Part shown: positions 52,337 to 61,697 of the stretch, one piece after another
Layout of the letters: every line of letters starts with the position of its first letter
Numbering within the stretch: the first letter of the stretch is position 1
DNA from: Xylanimicrobium pachnodae JCM 13526 = NBRC 107786
GTDB lineage: Bacteria; Actinomycetota; Actinomycetes; Actinomycetales; Cellulomonadaceae
Assembly: GCA_001592145.1 (NCBI GenBank)
Contig: BCWJ01000003.1
Span: 186,001-250,000, forward strand
Reading direction: 5' to 3'
Length of the DNA stretch: 64,000 bases
The notes under the pieces: model-generated
What the model was told of the DNA's origin: nothing
Seen by the model: the letters and a program-made list of their open reading frames with translations, nothing else
The model's database searches: none
Made by a program: the position numbers and the translations under genes

Positions 52337-53440
52337 ATGAGCACGTCCATCACCACGCGCCCCGCCGCCGAGTGCCGCTACGACATCGTCTCCCTCGGTG
52401 AGGTCATGCTGCGCCTCGACCCGGGCGACCGCCGCATCCGCACCACCCGCACCTTCGACGTGTGGGAGGGCGGCGGCGAGTACAACGTGGCCCGCGGCCT
52501 GCGCCGGGCGTTCGGGCAGCGCGCCGCCGTCGTCACGGCGCTCGCGGACAACGAGGTGGGCCGCCTGGTCGAGGACTTCATCCTCACCGGCGGCGTCGAC
52601 ACGCAGTACATCCAGTGGAAGGACTACGACGGCATCGGGCGCACCACGCGCAACGGCCTCAACTTCACCGAGCGCGGGTTCGGCGTGCGCGGCGCCGTCG
52701 GGCTCTCCGACCGCGGCAACACCGCCGTCTCGCAGATGAGGCCGGGCGAGTTCGACTGGGACGCCCTGTTCGCCCAGGGGGTGCGCTGGTTCCACACCGG
52801 CGGCATCTTCGCCGCACTGTCCGAGTCGACCGCCGACGTCGCGCAGGAGGCCATGGCGGCCGCGAAGAAGCACGGCACGGTCGTGTCCTACGACCTCAAC
52901 TACCGCCCCTCCCTGTGGAAGGGCATCGGTGGCGAGACCCGCGCGCAGGAGGTCAACCAGCGGCTCGCCTCGCTCGTCGACGTCATGATCGGCAACGAGG
53001 AGGACTTCACCGCCTCGCTCGGCTTCGAGGTCGAGGGCGTCGACGAGAACCTCACCGACCTGGACACCACGGCGTTCCGCGCCATGATCGAGCAGGCGTC
53101 GTCGGCGTACCCGAACTTCCAGGCCATCGGCACCACGCTGCGCGGGGTCAGGACGGCCACCGTGAACGACTGGGGCGCCATCGCGTGGTCGCGCGCCGAG
53201 GGGTTCGCCGAGGCGACCCACCGCCCGGCCATGGAGATCTACGACCGCGTGGGCGGTGGTGACTCGTTCGCCTCCGGCCTGGCCTACGGGCTCATGGAGC
53301 TGGACACTCTGCAGCAGGCCGTGGAGTACGGCGCGGCGCACGCCGCCATCGCCATGACGACGCCGGGGGACACCACCACGGCGACGCTCGCCGAGGTGGC
53401 CAAGCTCGCGGGCGGGGGCAGCGCGCGCGTCCAGCGCTGA
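52337..53440 (+). CDS. kdgK: PfkB-family 2-keto-3-deoxygluconate kinase
   Basis: 367 aa. Ribokinase-fold sugar kinase: N-terminal DIVSLGEVMLRLDPGD and GGGEYNVARGLRRAFG (sugar lid/binding), C-terminal YDRVGGGDSFASGLAYG with the catalytic Asp. The gene follows eda, and the GEVMLR...GGGEYNVA pattern is that of KdgK rather than fructokinase. Product KDPG is the substrate of the adjacent aldolase. A very strong hairpin follows the stop. Confidence 0.9.
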   Translation: MSTSITTRPAAECRYDIVSLGEVMLRLDPGDRRIRTTRTFDVWEGGGEYNVARGLRRAFGQRAAVVTALADNEVGRLVEDFILTGGVDTQYIQWKDYDGIGRTTRNGLNFTERGFGVRGAVGLSDRGNTAVSQMRPGEFDWDALFAQGVRWFHTGGIFAALSESTADVAQEAMAAAKKHGTVVSYDLNYRPSLWKGIGGETRAQEVNQRLASLVDVMIGNEEDFTASLGFEVEGVDENLTDLDTTAFRAMIEQASSAYPNFQAIGTTLRGVRTATVNDWGAIAWSRAEGFAEATHRPAMEIYDRVGGGDSFASGLAYGLMELDTLQQAVEYGAAHAAIAMTTPGDTTTATLAEVAKLAGGGSARVQR

Positions 53441-53465
53441 CGCGGTCCGCCCGTTGAGACACCTG

Positions 53466-53503
53466 CGGTAGACCCGCCCGGGACCGCCCGGGCGGGTCTA
53501 CCG
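53466..53503 (+). terminator. Strong terminator hairpin after kdgK
   Basis: A perfect 17-bp stem (53466-53482 with 53487-53503; arm begins CGGTAGACCCGCCC) closes a four-base loop (ACCG). It is 26 bp after the kdgK stop and directly ahead of the TPP riboswitch, isolating the two operons. Confidence 0.9.
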
Positions 53504-53513
53504 TTGCCGCACA

Positions 53514-53596
53514 CGTGACACGGGGTGCCCTGACCTCTCAGGGCTGAGATCACACCCGTCGAACCTGATCTAGTTAGCACTAGCGAAGGAATGTTG
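53514..53596 (+). ncRNA. TPP riboswitch (thi box)
   Basis: Conserved blocks in the right order: GGGGTGC (53522-53528), CTGAGA (53544-53549), ACCCGTCGAACCTGATCT (about 53554-53571) and GCGAAGG (53583-53589). It ends at the thiM ribosome site, so thiamine pyrophosphate binding probably blocks translation initiation of thiM; no separate terminator lies between them. Confidence 0.96.
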
Positions 53597-53599
53597 CGC

Positions 53600-54433
53600 A
53601 TGATGCGGACACCTGTCCTTGCCCTGGAACGCAGCGGGGAGCTGCTCGACCGGCTCCGGGTGGAACGCCCGCTGGTCCAGTGCCTGACCAACACGGTCAC
53701 CACCAACTTCGTGGCCAACGTGCTGCTCGCCACGGGTGCCAGCCCGGCCATGGTGGACATCCCCGTCGAGGCGTCGGCGATGGCGCGGTCGGCGGGAGCG
53801 GTGCTGGTCAACCTGGGTACGCCGCGCGCCGAGCAGCGTGACGCCATGGCGGAGGCGGCCGCCGCCGCGTACGACGCCGGGACTCCCTGGGTGCTCGACC
53901 CGGTCGGGGTCGGCGCCCTGCCCGTACGCACCACGCTGGCAGAACGGCTGCTGGGCCTGCGGCCGTCCGTGATCCGCGGCAACGCGTCGGAGATCCGGGC
54001 GCTCGCCGGGCACGGGGCGGGCGCGCAGGGCGTCGACGCGCAGCACGGGGTCGACGAGGCGCGTGAGGCGGCGACGGCGCTCGCCCTCACCACGGGTGCG
54101 GTCGTGGCGGTCTCCGGACCGGTCGACCTGATCACCGACGGGTCCGCGTGCGTGCGGGTGGCGAACGGCAGCCCGCTGTTCGCCGCGGTCACGGGCGCCG
54201 GCTGCGCACTCGGCGGCGTGGTCGCGGCGTTCCTCGCCGTCGGCGACGACGTGTTGACCGCCACCACCGCGGCCTGCCTGGTCTACGCCGTCGCCGGGGA
54301 GGTCGCGGGCGACGCGGCGGGTCAGGCACCGCCCGGGGTGGCCCCCGGACCGGGGTCGTTCGCCGTGCGGCTGCTCGACGCGCTGGCCGCGATCGACGCC
54401 GCACAGCTCGAGGCGCGCGCGAGGGTCTCATGA
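53600..54433 (+). CDS. thiM: Hydroxyethylthiazole kinase
   Basis: 277 aa. Salvage kinase for the thiazole part of thiamine. Motifs: VQCLTNTVTTNFVANVLLATGASPAM, LDPVGVGALPVRT, VIRGNASEI and the catalytic AVTGAGCALGGV. Start at 53600 gives a nine-base gap from the AAGGA in the riboswitch; ATG 53591 is too close and ATG 53603 is also possible. Under control of the TPP riboswitch and overlapping thiE. Confidence 0.93.
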   Translation: MMRTPVLALERSGELLDRLRVERPLVQCLTNTVTTNFVANVLLATGASPAMVDIPVEASAMARSAGAVLVNLGTPRAEQRDAMAEAAAAAYDAGTPWVLDPVGVGALPVRTTLAERLLGLRPSVIRGNASEIRALAGHGAGAQGVDAQHGVDEAREAATALALTTGAVVAVSGPVDLITDGSACVRVANGSPLFAAVTGAGCALGGVVAAFLAVGDDVLTATTAACLVYAVAGEVAGDAAGQAPPGVAPGPGSFAVRLLDALAAIDAAQLEARARVS

Positions 54434-55098
54434 CTCCCGCGGGCCCGGCGGTCGACCTGTCCTGCTACCTGGTCACGGACTCCGCGCAGCTCACCGCCGC
54501 CGGGCACGACCCGGTGAGCGCGGTCACCCAGGCCGTGGCCGGCGGGGTGACGGCGGTCCAGGTGCGCGACAAGCAGGCCGACGCGCGTGACGTGCTGGCG
54601 TTCGTCGAGGCGTTGTCCGGGCGCCTCCCGCAGCGCACGGCGCTCTTCGTCAACGACCGGATCGACGTGTTCCTCGCGGCTCGCGCGCGGGGATCCCGCG
54701 TGACAGGCGTGCACATCGGGCAGCGTGACCTGCCCCCCGAAGCGGTCCGGGCGCTCGTGGGTCCCGATGCCGTGATCGGGCTGTCGGTGAGCGACCGTGC
54801 AGGCCTGCTCGCCGCGCAGCACAGCACGGCCCGGGTCGGGTACGTGGGCATCGGCGCCGTCCATGCCACCGGGTCCAAGGTGGACGCGCCCGCCCCGATC
54901 GGGGTGGCCGCCGCCGGCGAGCTCGCGCGGACCTCCCGCCTGCCCGCTGTCGCGATCGGCGGGATCCGGCCCAAGGACGTGGGCCCGCTGCGGCAGGGCG
55001 GGCTGGCGGGTGTCGCCGTGGTCTCCTGGATCTGCCAGGCGAGCGACCCCTTCGCGGCTGCCGCGCAGCTCTCGCAGCGCTGGACGGAGTCGGCATGA
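54430..55098 (+). CDS. thiE: Thiamine phosphate synthase
   Basis: 222 aa, ATGA overlap with thiM. Joins HMP-PP and thiazole phosphate. Motifs: VQVRDKQADARDVL, LFVNDRIDVFLAARARG, GVHIGQRDLP, IGLSVSDRAG, GIGAVHATGSK and VAIGGIRPKDVG. The thiazole-phosphate loop reads GAVHATGSKVDAP, compared with the usual FxTxTK. The stop overlaps the next start by 4 nt. Confidence 0.93.
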   Translation: MTPAGPAVDLSCYLVTDSAQLTAAGHDPVSAVTQAVAGGVTAVQVRDKQADARDVLAFVEALSGRLPQRTALFVNDRIDVFLAARARGSRVTGVHIGQRDLPPEAVRALVGPDAVIGLSVSDRAGLLAAQHSTARVGYVGIGAVHATGSKVDAPAPIGVAAAGELARTSRLPAVAIGGIRPKDVGPLRQGGLAGVAVVSWICQASDPFAAAAQLSQRWTESA

Positions 55099-56624
55099 GC
55101 GCGGTCAGCAGCTCCGTGATGCCCGGCACCGGCGCGCACCAGGTGCCGCGCGTGCTGAGCGTCCCGCGCGTGCTGAGCATCGCCGGCACCGACCCGACCG
55201 GTGGGGCCGGGATCCAGGCGGACCTCAAGGCCATCGCCGCCAACGGCGGCTACGGCATGGCCGTGGTCACCGCGCTCGTCGCCCAGAACACCCGGGGCGT
55301 GCGGGACATCCACACCCCGCCCCCCGAGTTCCTGGCCGCGCAGCTCGACGCCGTGAGCGACGACGTCGAGATCGACGCCGTGAAGATCGGCATGCTCTTC
55401 GACGCACCGCACATCGCGGTCGTCGCCGACTGGCTCGCCGCGACCCGGCCGCCGTACGTGGTGCTCGACCCCGTGATGGTGGCCACCAGCGGGGACCGGC
55501 TCCTGGACCCGGCCGCCCAGGACGCCCTGCGCGCGCTCGTGCGCCACGTCGACCTGGTCACGCCCAACCTGCCCGAGCTCGCCGTCCTGGTGGGGGAGCC
55601 GGTCGCGCCCACCTGGCCCGACGCGCTGCGGCAGGCGGCCGACCTCTCGACGGCGCACGACGTGGCGGTGCTGGTCAAGGGCGGCCACCTGGACGGCCCC
55701 GACTCGCCCGACGCCCTGGTGCACACGTCCCGGGGCGTGCTGGTGGAGCTCGTCGCACCGCGGGTGGCCACCCGCAACGTGCACGGCACGGGCTGCTCGC
55801 TCTCGGCCGCGGTCGCCGCGCTGCGCCCCCAGGCGGACGGCTGGGAACCGGCGGTGCGCCGCGCGAAGGCGTGGCTGACCGAGTCCATCGCCGCGGCCGA
55901 CGACCTGCAGGTGGGCCGGGGCAGCGGGCCGGTCTCCCACTTCGCCGGGCTGTGGCGCCGCGGCCAGGCCGTGCCGCCCACGCCCGACGACGTCGCCGCG
56001 CGGTGGTGGCAGGAGGTCGCCGACGTGCGGTCCGGCATCGACGACCTGGCGTTCATCCGCGGGCTCGTGGACGGCACGCTCGACGAGGCGGCGTTCGCCT
56101 GGTACATCGCCCAGGACGCGCTCTACCTGCGGGACTACTCGCGCGTCCTCGCCACCGCGAGCGCCCTGGCCCCCACCCCGGCAGAGCAGCAGTTCTGGTC
56201 GCGCGGCGCGAACAGCGCGATCGCCACGGAGCTCGGGCTGCACGCGGGCTTCCTGCCGCCCGGCGCGGTGTTCGACGCCCACCCGGGCCCGGCCACCACC
56301 GGATACCTCAACCACCTGCTCGCCACCGCGGCGCGTGGTTCCTACTACGAGCTCGTGGCGGCGCTCCTGCCGTGCTTCTGGATCTACGCCGATCTCGGCT
56401 CGCGCCTGGTGCACCATGCCACTCCCGGCCACCCGTATGCGGCGTGGCTGAGCACGTACGGCGACGAGGCGTTCGCGGAGTCGAACCGGCAGGCGATCGG
56501 CATCGTCACCGCGCGCGCCGCGGGTGCTGACGTCGCGGCGCGGGAGCGGATGCGGGCGGCGTTCGTCGCCTCGGCCCGCCATGAGCTGGCGTTCTTCGCG
56601 GCACCGCTCGAACGCGGGGTGTGA
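55095..56624 (+). CDS. thiD: Bifunctional HMP(-P) kinase ThiD / TenA
   Basis: 509 aa. Residues about 20-275 are ThiD: VLSIAGTDPTGGAGIQADLKA, VLDPVMVATSGDRLL, VLVKGGH and the catalytic RNVHGTGCSLSAAVA (about 227-240). Residues about 295-505 are TenA/TenI-type thiaminase II: FAWYIAQDALYLRDYSR, HPGPATTGYLNHL and the catalytic Cys in LLPCFWIYADLG. The fusion salvages pyrimidine from thiamine breakdown products and phosphorylates it. The N-terminus has an 18-bp duplication (VPRVLS twice), so the real start could be slightly later. Confidence 0.94.
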   Translation: MSAVSSSVMPGTGAHQVPRVLSVPRVLSIAGTDPTGGAGIQADLKAIAANGGYGMAVVTALVAQNTRGVRDIHTPPPEFLAAQLDAVSDDVEIDAVKIGMLFDAPHIAVVADWLAATRPPYVVLDPVMVATSGDRLLDPAAQDALRALVRHVDLVTPNLPELAVLVGEPVAPTWPDALRQAADLSTAHDVAVLVKGGHLDGPDSPDALVHTSRGVLVELVAPRVATRNVHGTGCSLSAAVAALRPQADGWEPAVRRAKAWLTESIAAADDLQVGRGSGPVSHFAGLWRRGQAVPPTPDDVAARWWQEVADVRSGIDDLAFIRGLVDGTLDEAAFAWYIAQDALYLRDYSRVLATASALAPTPAEQQFWSRGANSAIATELGLHAGFLPPGAVFDAHPGPATTGYLNHLLATAARGSYYELVAALLPCFWIYADLGSRLVHHATPGHPYAAWLSTYGDEAFAESNRQAIGIVTARAAGADVAARERMRAAFVASARHELAFFAAPLERGV

Positions 56625-56647
56625 CCGGGCGCCGGTAGGGTCGGCGG

Positions 56648-57622
56648 GTGCGGGCACTGGTCAAGGCGTGGGTCGATCCGTTCGTCGTGGTGCTCGTCGT
56701 GGTGCTCGTGTTCGGGCTGCTGGTCCCGCTCGGCCCGGGGGTGCGCCACGTGCTCGGCGACGCGTCGACCGTCGCCGTGGTGCTGCTGTTCCTGCTGTAC
56801 GGGGCGCGCTTGCCCACGCGGGACGTGGTCGAGGGGTTGCGTCACTGGCGGCTCCAGTCCGCGATCTTCGCGGCGACGTTCGTGCTGTTCCCGGTGCTGG
56901 GCCTGCTGGCGCGCCCGCTCGCGGAGCCGTGGCTGGGTGAGGGACTGGCGCTCGGCCTGCTGTACGTGTGCCTGCTCCCGTCCACCGTCCAGTCATCGGT
57001 GGCCATGGTGTCGATCGCGCGCGGCAACGTGGCCGGGGCGATCTGCGGGGCGACGGTGTCCAACCTGCTCGGCATGCTGATCACGCCCGTCCTGGTGCTG
57101 TGGCTCATGGCCGATGTGGGGGCGGCGGGTGCCACCTCCGCCGGGCTCGGGCGGTTCGGGAACGTGCTGGCCACCCTGCTCCTGCCGTTCGTCGTCGGGC
57201 AGGTGGCGCAGCGCTGGGTGGGCCACTGGGTGCGTGCGCACCGGCCGGTGACCCTCGCGGTGGACCGCGGCACGATCCTGCTCGTGGTGCTGAGCGCGGT
57301 GTCCGGGGCGACCGCGCGGCGCACCTGGGACGGGCTGACCGCGTGGACCGTGATCGCGCTGATCGGAGCGTGTGCTGCCGTGCTGGCCGTCGTGCTGGCC
57401 GTGACGTGGTGGGGCGGACGGGCGGCCGGGCTCAGCGTGGAGGACCGCATCGCGCTGCTGCACTGCGGGTCCACCAAGTCGCTCGCCACCGGGCTGCCCA
57501 TGGCCGGGGTGCTGCTGCCCGCGGCCGTGCTCGGCACCGTGGTGGTGCCCGTCGTGGTGTTCCACCAGCTCGAGCTCATGGTGTGCTCGTTGCTGGCGCG
57601 TCGCCAGGCGTTGCGGGGCTGA
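56648..57622 (+). CDS. Bile acid:Na+ symporter-family transporter
   Basis: 324 aa with about nine to ten transmembrane segments. LLFLLYGARLPTRDV and the discontinuous-helix signature VAGAICGATVSNLLGMLITPVLVL, plus LHCGSTKSLATGLPMAGVL, match the SBF-like family (YfeH/ASBT group). Substrate unknown: placed after a thiamine operon it could import a thiamine precursor, but it has its own leaderless promoter (TAGGGT six bases before the GTG) and may instead serve the uronide genes downstream. Confidence 0.85.
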   Translation: MRALVKAWVDPFVVVLVVVLVFGLLVPLGPGVRHVLGDASTVAVVLLFLLYGARLPTRDVVEGLRHWRLQSAIFAATFVLFPVLGLLARPLAEPWLGEGLALGLLYVCLLPSTVQSSVAMVSIARGNVAGAICGATVSNLLGMLITPVLVLWLMADVGAAGATSAGLGRFGNVLATLLLPFVVGQVAQRWVGHWVRAHRPVTLAVDRGTILLVVLSAVSGATARRTWDGLTAWTVIALIGACAAVLAVVLAVTWWGGRAAGLSVEDRIALLHCGSTKSLATGLPMAGVLLPAAVLGTVVVPVVVFHQLELMVCSLLARRQALRG

Positions 57623-57751
57623 TCCGCGCACCATCGGCCACCACGGCACAGGACCGATCAGGATGAACCGGTAGTGCGTTGACGCAGGTCACCGCGGCCC
57701 GGTTTGCTCCCGGGACGACGCCGATCGCCGCGGTGCCGGGAGGGATGTGCG

Positions 57752-59731
57752 ATGTCAGAGCCGGAGCCGAACCCGGTCACGGGGTGGGACCGGGCCCGCT
57801 GGTCCGCGCTCGCCGACGCGATGCTGGCGGCCGTGCGCCCGTACGCCTCACCGGGTCGTGCCCGCATCACGCTGCCGGGCGTCGAGGGCGGGTACGGCCG
57901 GGCGGTCGACGGGCTGGAGGGCTTCGCCCGCACGTTCCTGGCCGCGGGGTTCCGCATCGCGGGGGAGGGCGGCGCGGGTCTCGACGAGCTGGCGCAGTGG
58001 TACGCCGAGGGCATCGCCTCGGGCGTCGACCCGGCGTCACCGGAACGCTGGGTGCGGCTCTCCGAGCACAGCCAGGCCAAGGTCGAGGCCGCGTCGATCG
58101 CGCTCGTGCTGGACCTGACCCGCCCGTGGATCTGGGAGCGGCTGTCGGCGCGCACGCAGGAGCAGACGGTCACGTACCTGGCCGAGGCCGTGGGCGACCA
58201 CACGTATCCCCGCAACAACTGGTGCTGGTTCCGGCTCGTGGTGCAGACGTTCCTGCGGTCCGTGGGCGGCCCGTTCTCGCTCGAGGACATGGAGGCGGAC
58301 CTCGCCGCGCACGACTCCTACTCCCGGGCGCACGGGTGGTACTCCGACGGCGACGAGCGGTCGTTCGACCACTACGCCGGCTGGGCGCTGCACCTGTACC
58401 CCACGCTGTGGGGGCGCATGCGCGGCGCGGAGCACCTGGCCGCCCCGCGCGCCGCGGCGGACAGGGAGCGTCTGGACCGGTACCTGATGGACTACCTGCT
58501 GCTGATCGGCGCGGACGGCGCACCGCTGGTCCAGGGCCGGAGCCTCACCTACCGGTTTGCGGCGGCGGCGCCGTTGTGGGTGGGCGCGCTGGCCGGCGTG
58601 CCGTCCGTGGATCCGGGGCTGCTGCGCCGGGCGGCGTCGGGCATGGTCGGCTACTTCGGGGCGCACCACGTCCCGGACGAGCGCGGCCTGCTGACCCCGG
58701 GCTGGCACCGGCAGTGGCTGCCCATGCTGCAGTCCTACTCCGGCCCGTGCTCGCCCTACTGGGCCAGCAAGGGCCTGCTCGGCCTGGCGCTGCCGGCCGA
58801 CCACCCCGCGTGGACCTCGCCCGAGCGGCCGCTGCCCGTCGAGTGCGGCGACGTCGTCGCGGCCGTCGCCGCGCCGGGCTGGCTGGTCTCCGGCACGCGG
58901 GCCGACGGCGTCGTGCGCGTCTACAACCACGGCACCGACCACGCCCGCCCGGGTGACCGCAGCGGCGACTCGCCCCTGTACGCGCGGCTCGGGTACTCGA
59001 CCGCCACGTGGCCGTGGGTGGACGAGGCGAGCTGGCGCCACCCCACCGACCAGTCCGTCGCGCTCGTGGACCGCGCCGAGCGGGTCAGCCACCGCGCCGG
59101 GTGGGCTCCGGCCGCGCCCGCCGTCGTGGACGGCGTGGGGGTCGCGGGGTCGTGCGTGGACGCCCACTGGATCGACATGCCGGTACGCCAGACGCTGCAC
59201 GGGTCCGGGTGGAGCGGCCGGGCCGATCCGGCGGGCCGCATCGACGTCGTCTCGCTGGTGCGTGGCCCCTGGGAGGTGCGGCTGGTCACCGTGGTGTCCC
59301 TGGCCGACGGCGTCCCGGCGGAGGACCTCACCCTGCGCGTGACCGGCTGGCCCACCGTGGCGGGCGACGGGCTCGACTCGCGGATCGAGGCCGTGCTCGG
59401 CTCGGGCGTCGCCGATCGCCTGCACCGCGAGCAGGTCAGCCCGCTCGGCCCGGGCGCGACCGTGCCCCGGCTGCAGTTTCCCGTCCAGGTGGGCGAGACC
59501 GTCGCCGCCCTGGTCACCCTGGCCCGTACGGCCGTCCCCGCCGGGCCCGCCCGCGTCGTCGTCGGCGCGTCCACCGTGTCGTCGTCGGCCGTCCCGTCGT
59601 TCGCCCTGTCGTCGTTCGCCCTGTCGTCGTCGTCCGACGACGTCGCCGTCGTCGTCTGGCCCGACGGCGTACGGACGCGGACGCCGCTGCCCCGAGTCTC
59701 CCCACCGCCGCCGGAAGCGAGCCACCCATGA
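57752..59731 (+). CDS. DUF2264 protein, probable uronide-processing glycosidase
   Basis: 659 aa; the ATG follows GGGAGGG. The N-terminal 400 residues have the (alpha/alpha)-type helical pattern of DUF2264, with YPRNNWCWFRLVVQTFLRS and SYSGPCSPYWASKGLL; the C-terminal part is a beta-sandwich-like region. I recall DUF2264 being placed in a CAZy family (GH154), which I cannot verify here. Overlap (ATGA) with a GH88-type gene supports a role in breaking down uronic-acid oligosaccharides. No signal peptide, so it acts on imported oligomers. A 15-bp duplication encodes FALSS repeats near its end. Confidence 0.85.
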   Translation: MSEPEPNPVTGWDRARWSALADAMLAAVRPYASPGRARITLPGVEGGYGRAVDGLEGFARTFLAAGFRIAGEGGAGLDELAQWYAEGIASGVDPASPERWVRLSEHSQAKVEAASIALVLDLTRPWIWERLSARTQEQTVTYLAEAVGDHTYPRNNWCWFRLVVQTFLRSVGGPFSLEDMEADLAAHDSYSRAHGWYSDGDERSFDHYAGWALHLYPTLWGRMRGAEHLAAPRAAADRERLDRYLMDYLLLIGADGAPLVQGRSLTYRFAAAAPLWVGALAGVPSVDPGLLRRAASGMVGYFGAHHVPDERGLLTPGWHRQWLPMLQSYSGPCSPYWASKGLLGLALPADHPAWTSPERPLPVECGDVVAAVAAPGWLVSGTRADGVVRVYNHGTDHARPGDRSGDSPLYARLGYSTATWPWVDEASWRHPTDQSVALVDRAERVSHRAGWAPAAPAVVDGVGVAGSCVDAHWIDMPVRQTLHGSGWSGRADPAGRIDVVSLVRGPWEVRLVTVVSLADGVPAEDLTLRVTGWPTVAGDGLDSRIEAVLGSGVADRLHREQVSPLGPGATVPRLQFPVQVGETVAALVTLARTAVPAGPARVVVGASTVSSSAVPSFALSSFALSSSSDDVAVVVWPDGVRTRTPLPRVSPPPPEASHP

Positions 59732-60882
59732 CGGAAGTCCTGCAGACCGCCCTCACGAACGCCGTCGAGCAGACGCGGACCAACATCCCCGCGTTCGCCC
59801 AGCACTATCCGGACGACTGCACGGTGCGGGGCCGGTACGCGCCGCGCGCGCCCCGGGGCTCGTTCCCCGCGGGCGCGAACCAGGGCTGGACCACCGGCTT
59901 CGTGCCCGGCTGCCAGTGGCTCGCCTACGAGGTCACGGGTGACGACGAGTTCCGGGTCGCGGCCAGTGCGCACGCCGCGGACTTCGCGCGCCGCGTGCAC
60001 GACGGCGAGGACCTCGACACGCACGACCTGGGGTTCCTGTACACGCTCGCCTGCGTCGCCCCGTGGCGGCTGCTCGGTGCCGAGGCGGACCGGGACGCGG
60101 CCCTGGCTGCCGCGGACGCGCTGATGCTCCGCTTCCTGGAGCCCGCCGGCATCATCCAGGCGTGGGGCGCCCTGACCGACCCGGAGCAGCGCGGGCGCAC
60201 CATCATCGACTCCCTGATGAACCTGCCGCTGCTCACCTGGGCGACCGATGTCACCGGTGAGGTGCGCTACGCCGCTGCGGCCGCGCGCCACGCCCGCCGG
60301 CTCGCCGCGCACATCGTGCGCCCGGACGGCACCACCTTCCACACCTACACCTGGGACGCCGTCACCGGCGAGCCCGTGTGCGGCACCACCGCGCAGGGCG
60401 CGGCGGACGACTCGTGCTGGGCGCGCGGCCAGGCGTGGGGCATCTACGGCTTCTCCCTCGCGTTCGACGCCACGGGCGACCCGGCCCTGCTGGCCGCCGC
60501 CCGGAGCTGCGCCGAGTACTTCCTGGCTCGTCTGCCCGCCGACGGCGTCGTGTTCTGGGACCTGGTCTTCAGCGACGGCGACGACGAACCACGGGACGCG
60601 TCCGCGGCCTCCATCGCCGCGTGCGGCCTGCACGAGCTGTCCCGCCACGAGACCGACCCGGCCCGGGCTGCCCGCTACGCCGCCGCCGGGCAGCGGATGA
60701 CGCAGGACGCCGTCGCCTACTCACCCGCCGCGCAAGGCGTGGACTCCGACGCGCTCCAGCTCCACTCCGTGTACTCCAGGCCGGCAGGCGAGGGCGTCGA
60801 CGAAGGGTGCCTGTGGGGCGACTACTTCTACCTCGAAGCCCTCGTGCGTCACACCCGGCCCGACTGGCGGCGGTACTGGTGA
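59728..60882 (+). CDS. GH88-type unsaturated glucuronyl hydrolase
   Basis: 384 aa. Removes the unsaturated uronic acid left by polysaccharide lyases from oligosaccharide ends, giving 5-keto-4-deoxyuronate. The two key Asp positions are seen in THDLGFLYTLA (about D100) and IIDSLMNLPLLTWA (about D160); the helical-barrel signature continues with CWARGQAWGIYGFSLAF and GCLWGDYFYLEAL. Cytoplasmic (no signal peptide). Coupled by 4-nt overlaps to DUF2264 and to the dehydrogenase gene downstream. Confidence 0.92.
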   Translation: MTEVLQTALTNAVEQTRTNIPAFAQHYPDDCTVRGRYAPRAPRGSFPAGANQGWTTGFVPGCQWLAYEVTGDDEFRVAASAHAADFARRVHDGEDLDTHDLGFLYTLACVAPWRLLGAEADRDAALAAADALMLRFLEPAGIIQAWGALTDPEQRGRTIIDSLMNLPLLTWATDVTGEVRYAAAAARHARRLAAHIVRPDGTTFHTYTWDAVTGEPVCGTTAQGAADDSCWARGQAWGIYGFSLAFDATGDPALLAAARSCAEYFLARLPADGVVFWDLVFSDGDDEPRDASAASIAACGLHELSRHETDPARAARYAAAGQRMTQDAVAYSPAAQGVDSDALQLHSVYSRPAGEGVDEGCLWGDYFYLEALVRHTRPDWRRYW

Positions 60883-61670
60883 GCCCGGCTCCGGCGGATC
60901 CGGCCACGATCCTCGACGCGTTCCGCCTGGACGGGCAGGTCGCCCTCGTCACGGGCGGCGGACGCGGGCTCGGCCAGGGTGCCGCGCTCGCGCTCGCCCA
61001 GGCCGGGGCGGACGTCGCCGTGCTGGGCTCGTGCCGCGCCGACCGGACCGCCGCCCTGGTGCGGGCCCTGGGGCGGCGTGCCCACGTCATCGAGCAGGAC
61101 CTCGTCGCGGCGAGCCCGGCCGCGCTCGCCGCATCGGTCGACGGCGTGGTGGCCGCGCTGGGCCGGATCGACGTCCTGGTCAACAACGCCGGCATCATCC
61201 GCCGTGCGCCGCTGCTGGAGCACCCCGCGCAGGACTGGGACGACGTGCTGGCGATCAACCTGGACGCCGTCTTCCACCTCTCGCAGGCGGCAGCCCGTCA
61301 CTTCGCCGCGCAGGGATCGGGCCGGATCATCAACGTCGCGTCGATGCTGTCCTTCCAGGGCGGCGTCCTGGTGCCCGGGTATGCCGCGTCCAAGCACGCC
61401 GTGGCCGGGCTCACCAAGGCGTTCGCGAACGAGCTCGCCGCCCGGGGCGTGACCGTGAACGCCATCGCCCCGGGGTACATGGCGACGGACAACACCGCGC
61501 CGCTGCGTGCCGACCCGGCGCGGGCCGACGCGATCCTCGACCGCATCCCCGCCGCCCGCTGGGGCACCCCGGCCGACCTGATGGGTGCCTTCGTGTTCCT
61601 GGCCTCGGCGGCGTCCGCCTATGTCACCGGGGCGATCATCCCCGTCGACGGCGGCTGGCTGGTCCGCTGA
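60879..61670 (+). CDS. kduD: KduD-like 2-dehydro-3-deoxygluconate 5-dehydrogenase (SDR)
   Basis: 263 aa, GTG overlapping the GH88 stop (GTGA). Classical short-chain dehydrogenase: cofactor motif VTGGGRGLGQGAALAL, NNAG in VLVNNAGIIRRA, catalytic Ser in NVASMLSFQGG and YAASK. NAGI-I-RRAP and SMLSFQGG are typical of KduD. It reduces 3-deoxy-D-glycero-2,5-hexodiulosonate to KDG, the substrate of the kinase encoded at 52.3 kb. Confidence 0.92.
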   Translation: MSPAPADPATILDAFRLDGQVALVTGGGRGLGQGAALALAQAGADVAVLGSCRADRTAALVRALGRRAHVIEQDLVAASPAALAASVDGVVAALGRIDVLVNNAGIIRRAPLLEHPAQDWDDVLAINLDAVFHLSQAAARHFAAQGSGRIINVASMLSFQGGVLVPGYAASKHAVAGLTKAFANELAARGVTVNAIAPGYMATDNTAPLRADPARADAILDRIPAARWGTPADLMGAFVFLASAASAYVTGAIIPVDGGWLVR

Positions 61671-61697
61671 CGTCCCGTCACCCGCAAGGAGAGAACG

